Source of the DNA: Methanobrevibacter_A sp964547125
GTDB lineage: Archaea > Methanobacteriota > Methanobacteria > Methanobacteriales > Methanobacteriaceae
DNA length: 7,712 bases
NCBI GenBank assembly: GCA_964547125.1
Contig: CAZJLS010000073.1
Coordinates: 1 to 7,712 of the forward strand
Direction: 5' to 3'
The notes below the pieces were generated by a model, which was given only the letters and a program-made list of their open reading frames with translations, did no database searches and had not been told where the DNA came from. Shown here one piece after another: positions 3,988-7,712 of the stretch (the first letter of the stretch is position 1; each line of letters begins with the position of its first letter). The translations under genes and the position numbers were made by a program.

Positions 3988-6900
3988 ACGAAAAAACTTT
4001 CCATAAAACATTTATTCGGGATATTAATGATTCTCACAACAATTTTAATATTATCTACTAGTGCAGTATTTGCAGAAGATGTATCATATGAAAATAATGT
4101 ATATGTAGATGCTAATGCTGCAGATGGTGGAGTTGGAACCTTAGAAAATCCTTATAAAGATTTAAAAACTGCAATTGCAAATTCTGGAGAAAATACTAAC
4201 ATAATTCTTCGAGAAGGAGTTTACACAGGTTTTAATAACTTTAACTTAACATTAACAACAGATAATATTAAGATAACAAATTATGAAGATGAAGAAGTAA
4301 TCATTACTACAACTAATACTCATCCTCCAACTCGTTTCATTAATATTACTGCAAATAATGTAATACTCGATGGATTAAAGTTTCAAAATGTTTCTAATAT
4401 GATAAGTCCGGGTCAAGGTGGAGCAATATACTGGGATGGATCAAACGCTATTGTTGATAACTGTTTATTTGAAAATGTTAAAACTGGAAATATTAACGGA
4501 GTAGCAATTTTCTTTGAACAAGGTAATGCTTTAGTTAAAAACTCTATCTTCTTAAACAACTCTATTATGAATTCAGGTACTCCTATTGGAGGAATTTTAA
4601 CTTTTAATGGTACAAACAATCGAGTTATTAATTCACGTTTTGACAGTAATATTGGTGGAAGAGGTGCGATTAACAGTCAAAAAGGCGGTTTAACTGTTGA
4701 AGACTGTAATTTTACTAATGAAAAAAAATATTATACTTATGCAGCAGGTGCAATATCTGCTGTAGGAGATGATAATAATATCAAATCTTCAAAATTTATA
4801 GGATTAAATGCTGGAACGAATGCGGGTGCAATAATGGGTGTTAATGGAACTTTCATCATTGATGATTGTGAATTCACTAACAGTACTGTTGGAATGGGTC
4901 GTGGTGGAGCAGTATATTTAGAAAACTCCACATTTGAAATTACTAATTCTAATTTTATTGGTGGTGCTTCATCTTATGGTGGTGGTATTTGTGCAATGTA
5001 TTCAAATGGAACAATTGATGGTTGTACATTTGATAAGAATGTTGGACATAATTTTGGAGGTTCTATTTACCTTTTATCTGGGAATTATACTGTATCTAAT
5101 TCAAATTTCACAAATTCTAGAAGTATGAATAGTGGAGGATTTATTTACTCTGATTCAAATAATACAGTTATTACTGGTTGTAATTTTGAAAATGCACGTA
5201 CTAATGGTGGAGGTGCAATTTATACTCGTGGAGTTAATGCTACAATAGAAAATGTGAACATTAAAAATTGTACTAGTAGTGGTTCTGGTGGAGCTATATA
5301 TTGTGATAGTAATAATACTGTAATTAGGAACTTTAATATTACTGATTCTGGTAATTTATATTATGTTAATAATTATGGTGTAGTTACTATTCGTGGAAAT
5401 AATACTGTAGTTGAAAATGGTTTATTTAAAAACATTTACAGTACTAATTACGGTGGTTCTATCGGTTGGTATGGTAATAATGGTACTTTAAGGGATGTTA
5501 CTTTTGAAAATAGTCATATTCAAACATCTGATGCAGGTGCTGTTTATTGGGTTGGTAATGGTAGTACAATTGATAATTGTAAATTCTTGAATTGTAGTGC
5601 TAATGCTAATGCTGGTACTTTAACTTGGATAACTAGTGATGGAACTATTAGTAATTGTGTTTTTGTTAATAGTTCTTGTGGAAATACTGGTTTTGTACTT
5701 GCTAGAGGTAATAATAATAGTATTGTTAATTCATCATTTGATAATAGTAAATCTATGAATTATGGTGGAATTTTTATTTCTGGTAATAATACAGTTATTG
5801 ATAATTGTAACTTCACTAATATTAATAATACTTTAAGTGGTGCAGGTGGAATAACTATGACTGGTTCTTCTGCTACTATTAGTAATTGTAATTTTGAAAA
5901 TATTAGTGGGACTACTGGTGGATCTATTTATTTAACAGGTTCTGCTAATATTGAGAATAATACTTTCCAGAATGTTCAAGCATTATACACTGGTGGAACT
6001 ATAGAGTTTAGAGGTAATGGTAATATTACTGGAAATAATATTACTAATAGTCATACTCAGTATTTTGGTGGTGGTATTAACTTTAATGGTAATGGAACTA
6101 TATCTAATAATAGTTTTGTTAATTGTTCTGTAGATGGACGTGGTGGTGCAGTTTATAATAATGTTGGTAGTAGTTTAACTATTTCTAATAATGAGATGGT
6201 GAATTGTACTGCTGGAATTTATGGGCATGATGTTTTTAATAGTGGAACTATTGGTAAGTTAAGTCTTATTGTTAATAGAAGTGTTGTTTATACTGTTGTT
6301 AATAGAACTTCTTTTGTTCTTGTTAAGTTAACTGATGATAATGGTGATGATGTTACTGTTTCTGAATTAAATTGTCGTGTTTCTGATAATGTTACGAACT
6401 TTACAAAAGATTTTGTTTTCATTAATAATGAGTATAATGCTACTGGATTTAATATAACCTTTAATGAAACTGGAACCTATGTTTTATATCCTGTAGATAC
6501 TGATTCTCATATTATATTTGATGAGTTGAATAATCTTACAATTATTGTAGATGATTATATGCCAGTTAAAATTGCTGTGCATAATGTTACTGCTCATGTT
6601 GAAGATACTCAAGACATTGTTATTGATGTTTTAGATTATAATGATGAGAAGGTTTATAATGGTACTATATCTGCTGTTATTAATGGTTTAAATTACACTG
6701 CTAATGTTAGTGATGGTCAGGTTGTATTTAGTGATATTTATCTTGGTGATGATGCTGGATATTATCCTATTACTGTTAATTATACTAGTCTTCATGATTA
6801 TTACTTTGATGCTAAAGGAGCGGGTTATATTCGTTTAGGTTTATACCATTCTTCAGTTAGTGGTGAAGATGTTAAAGGTATTGTTGGTGAGAATAAAACT

Positions 6901-7712
6901 ACTAATGTTTATGCTCGTGGAGAACATGGGGAACTTTTAGATGGTACTATTCGTATGAGTTTCCCAGATGGAAGTACTCGTACTGTTGAAAGCGGTTCTA
7001 CTGTGTCTATTACATTGCCTGAAGAAAGTGGAAGTTATAATGTAACTTTACGTTATTCTGGTGATGATGAGCATTATAGTTCTAGTGGTGTCTTACATTT
7101 AAGTGTTGGTTTAGATGAAACTAATATTTCTAGTGTAAGTGTTGATTCTTATCCTGGTGATATTGTTAATGTTACTTTTAGTGTTGTTGATGAATTTAAT
7201 CAAACTGTTAAAAATGGTTCAGTTGAATTCATACTTGATAATGTCACATATACTGGAAAAGTTGTTAATGGAACTGTTAGTTTTGAAGTGACTTTACCAA
7301 ATAATGAAGGATTCTATCAAGTTAATGTAACATATGATGGAAATGGACATTATGATTATAGTTACACTACATTAACATTAAATTTAACAAAACTTGAAAC
7401 AGAAATCACAACACAAAACATCACAGCCTATGAAGGAGAAACACAAACAATCCAAATAGAACTAACAGACTCTAACGGAAACCCAATAAATGACAATGTT
7501 ACTATAACATTACCAACAGGTGAAAGTATAAAAGTTCCAACAAACACAGACATTAACATATACTGTCCAAAAGCTGGAACCTACACATTACCAATTGTAT
7601 ACTCTGGTTCAAACCAATATAAACCAAGTAACACAACATACATTGTAAATATTAAAGAAAAAATTAATGTAAATATTATAACACCAAATAATATAACATT
7701 AAACAAATCAGG
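3988..7712 (+). CDS. Giant secreted adhesin-like protein, beta-helix plus Ig-like repeats (3' partial)
   Basis: The frame is open for 1241 codons and leaves the window. Counting from ACG 3988, residues 1-29 are a signal peptide: basic KKLSIKH, hydrophobic LFGILMILTTILIL, then STSAVFA with probable cleavage before ED. Residues 38-65 (VYVDANAADGGVGT, then ENPYKDLKTAI) are the usual opening of right-handed parallel beta-helix surface proteins. About 18 rungs of 24-27 residues follow to about 750, with GGAIY and NCxFxN motifs like chlamydial Pmp repeats. From 752 on come at least five Ig-like domains of about 90 residues, like the Big_3-type repeats of methanogen adhesin-like proteins. Numerous N-X-S/T sequons fit surface glycosylation. 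It is likely attached to the cell wall and binds host, partner or carbohydrate surfaces; the ligand is unknown. The cell-anchoring end is not visible. No in-frame ATG, GTG or TTG lies between the upstream TGA (3952) and the ATG at 4027. Codon choice changes near 7370. Confidence 0.88.
4417..6180 (+). repeat. Beta-helix rung repeats, GGAIY...NCxFxN (about 18)
   Basis: Degenerate protein repeats of 72-81 bases each carry a Gly-Gly-Ala/Ser-Ile strand, a turn rich in Gly, Asn and Ser, then Ile-x-x-Cys-x-Phe-x-Asn. Clear examples are GGAIYW (4417), GGAVYL (4903), GGSIYLL (5056), GGFIYSD (5134), GGGAIYTRG (5206), GGAIYCD (5287), AGAVYWVG (about 5536), GGSIYLT (5920) and GGAVYNN (6142). Rung length and the GGA/FxxN pattern match polymorphic outer membrane protein (Pmp) repeats. 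The DNA copies are diverged, so this is not a recent expansion. Confidence 0.85.
6241..7712 (+). repeat. Array of Ig-like domains (five complete, a sixth starting)
   Basis: Approximate domain bounds by residue are 752-855, 860-954, 955-1045, 1046-1133 and 1134-1227, with the next beginning at 1228. The better-defined ones share a pattern: a V-x-V strand, Gly-Glu/Gly-Asp, a V-D/T-D segment followed by G-x-V-x-F/T, then G-x-Y-x-V/L-x-Y-x-G-x-x-x-Y. GSYNVTLRYSGDDEHYS, GFYQVNVTYDGNGHYDYS and GTYTLPIVYSGSNQYKPS show it best. Such stalks usually extend a binding domain from the cell. The fifth domain differs strongly in codon use from the first four. Confidence 0.75.

Noticed and set aside
4934..5128. 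Plus-strand 64-codon frame within the adhesin region
   Set aside because: It is an alternate frame of the beta-helix repeats; the long frame has the signal peptide, ribosome binding site and domain content.

Overview
The window looks like a gut methanogen close to Methanosphaera (Methanobacteriaceae, Archaea). The evidence is a very AT-rich composition, exact or near matches to the methanogen box A (TTTATATA), a GGAGGTGA-type ribosome binding site, heavy use of ATA and ACA codons in part of the window, and a very large secreted adhesin-like protein with chlamydial-Pmp-style beta-helix repeats followed by Ig-like repeats. The genus is an inference from style; no marker gene is present.

Left block (1-2865): the window opens inside the 3' end of a gene whose protein ends in four cysteine repeats, each containing ACGSE. 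After a 132-base spacer with a consensus box A and a hairpin plus T-run comes a same-strand three-gene run. It holds a radical SAM/SPASM enzyme (240-1265), a zinc-free medium-chain quinone/alkene oxidoreductase (1279-2235), and a fusion of a pyridoxamine-phosphate-oxidase-like flavin domain with a two-cluster ferredoxin (2257-2865). The gaps are only 13 and 21 bases, so this is probably an operon. The most interesting reading is a candidate RiPP system: the Cys-repeat peptide is the substrate, the SPASM enzyme installs cross-links, and the flavin/ferredoxin protein (perhaps with the oxidoreductase) supplies electrons or tailors the product. This is a hypothesis from family membership and adjacency; the 5' part of the peptide gene lies outside the window.

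Middle (2866-3652): a small protein with one N-terminal membrane anchor and an extracellular domain of unknown function, with its own box A, a perfect inverted repeat in its leader, and a hairpin/T-run terminator. It is followed by exactly 100 Ns (3653-3752), an assembly gap.

Right block (3753-7712): a regulatory region and the first 1241 codons of a giant secreted adhesin-like protein that runs off the end of the window: signal peptide, about 18 right-handed beta-helix rungs with a recurring cysteine, then at least five Ig-like domains. In the correct frame the codon at the ideal distance from a strong ribosome binding site is ACG, not ATG. The first in-frame ATG lies 39 bases downstream, inside the signal peptide. 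Near 7370 the codon usage of this gene switches abruptly from T-ending to A/C-ending codons, which suggests a mosaic gene.
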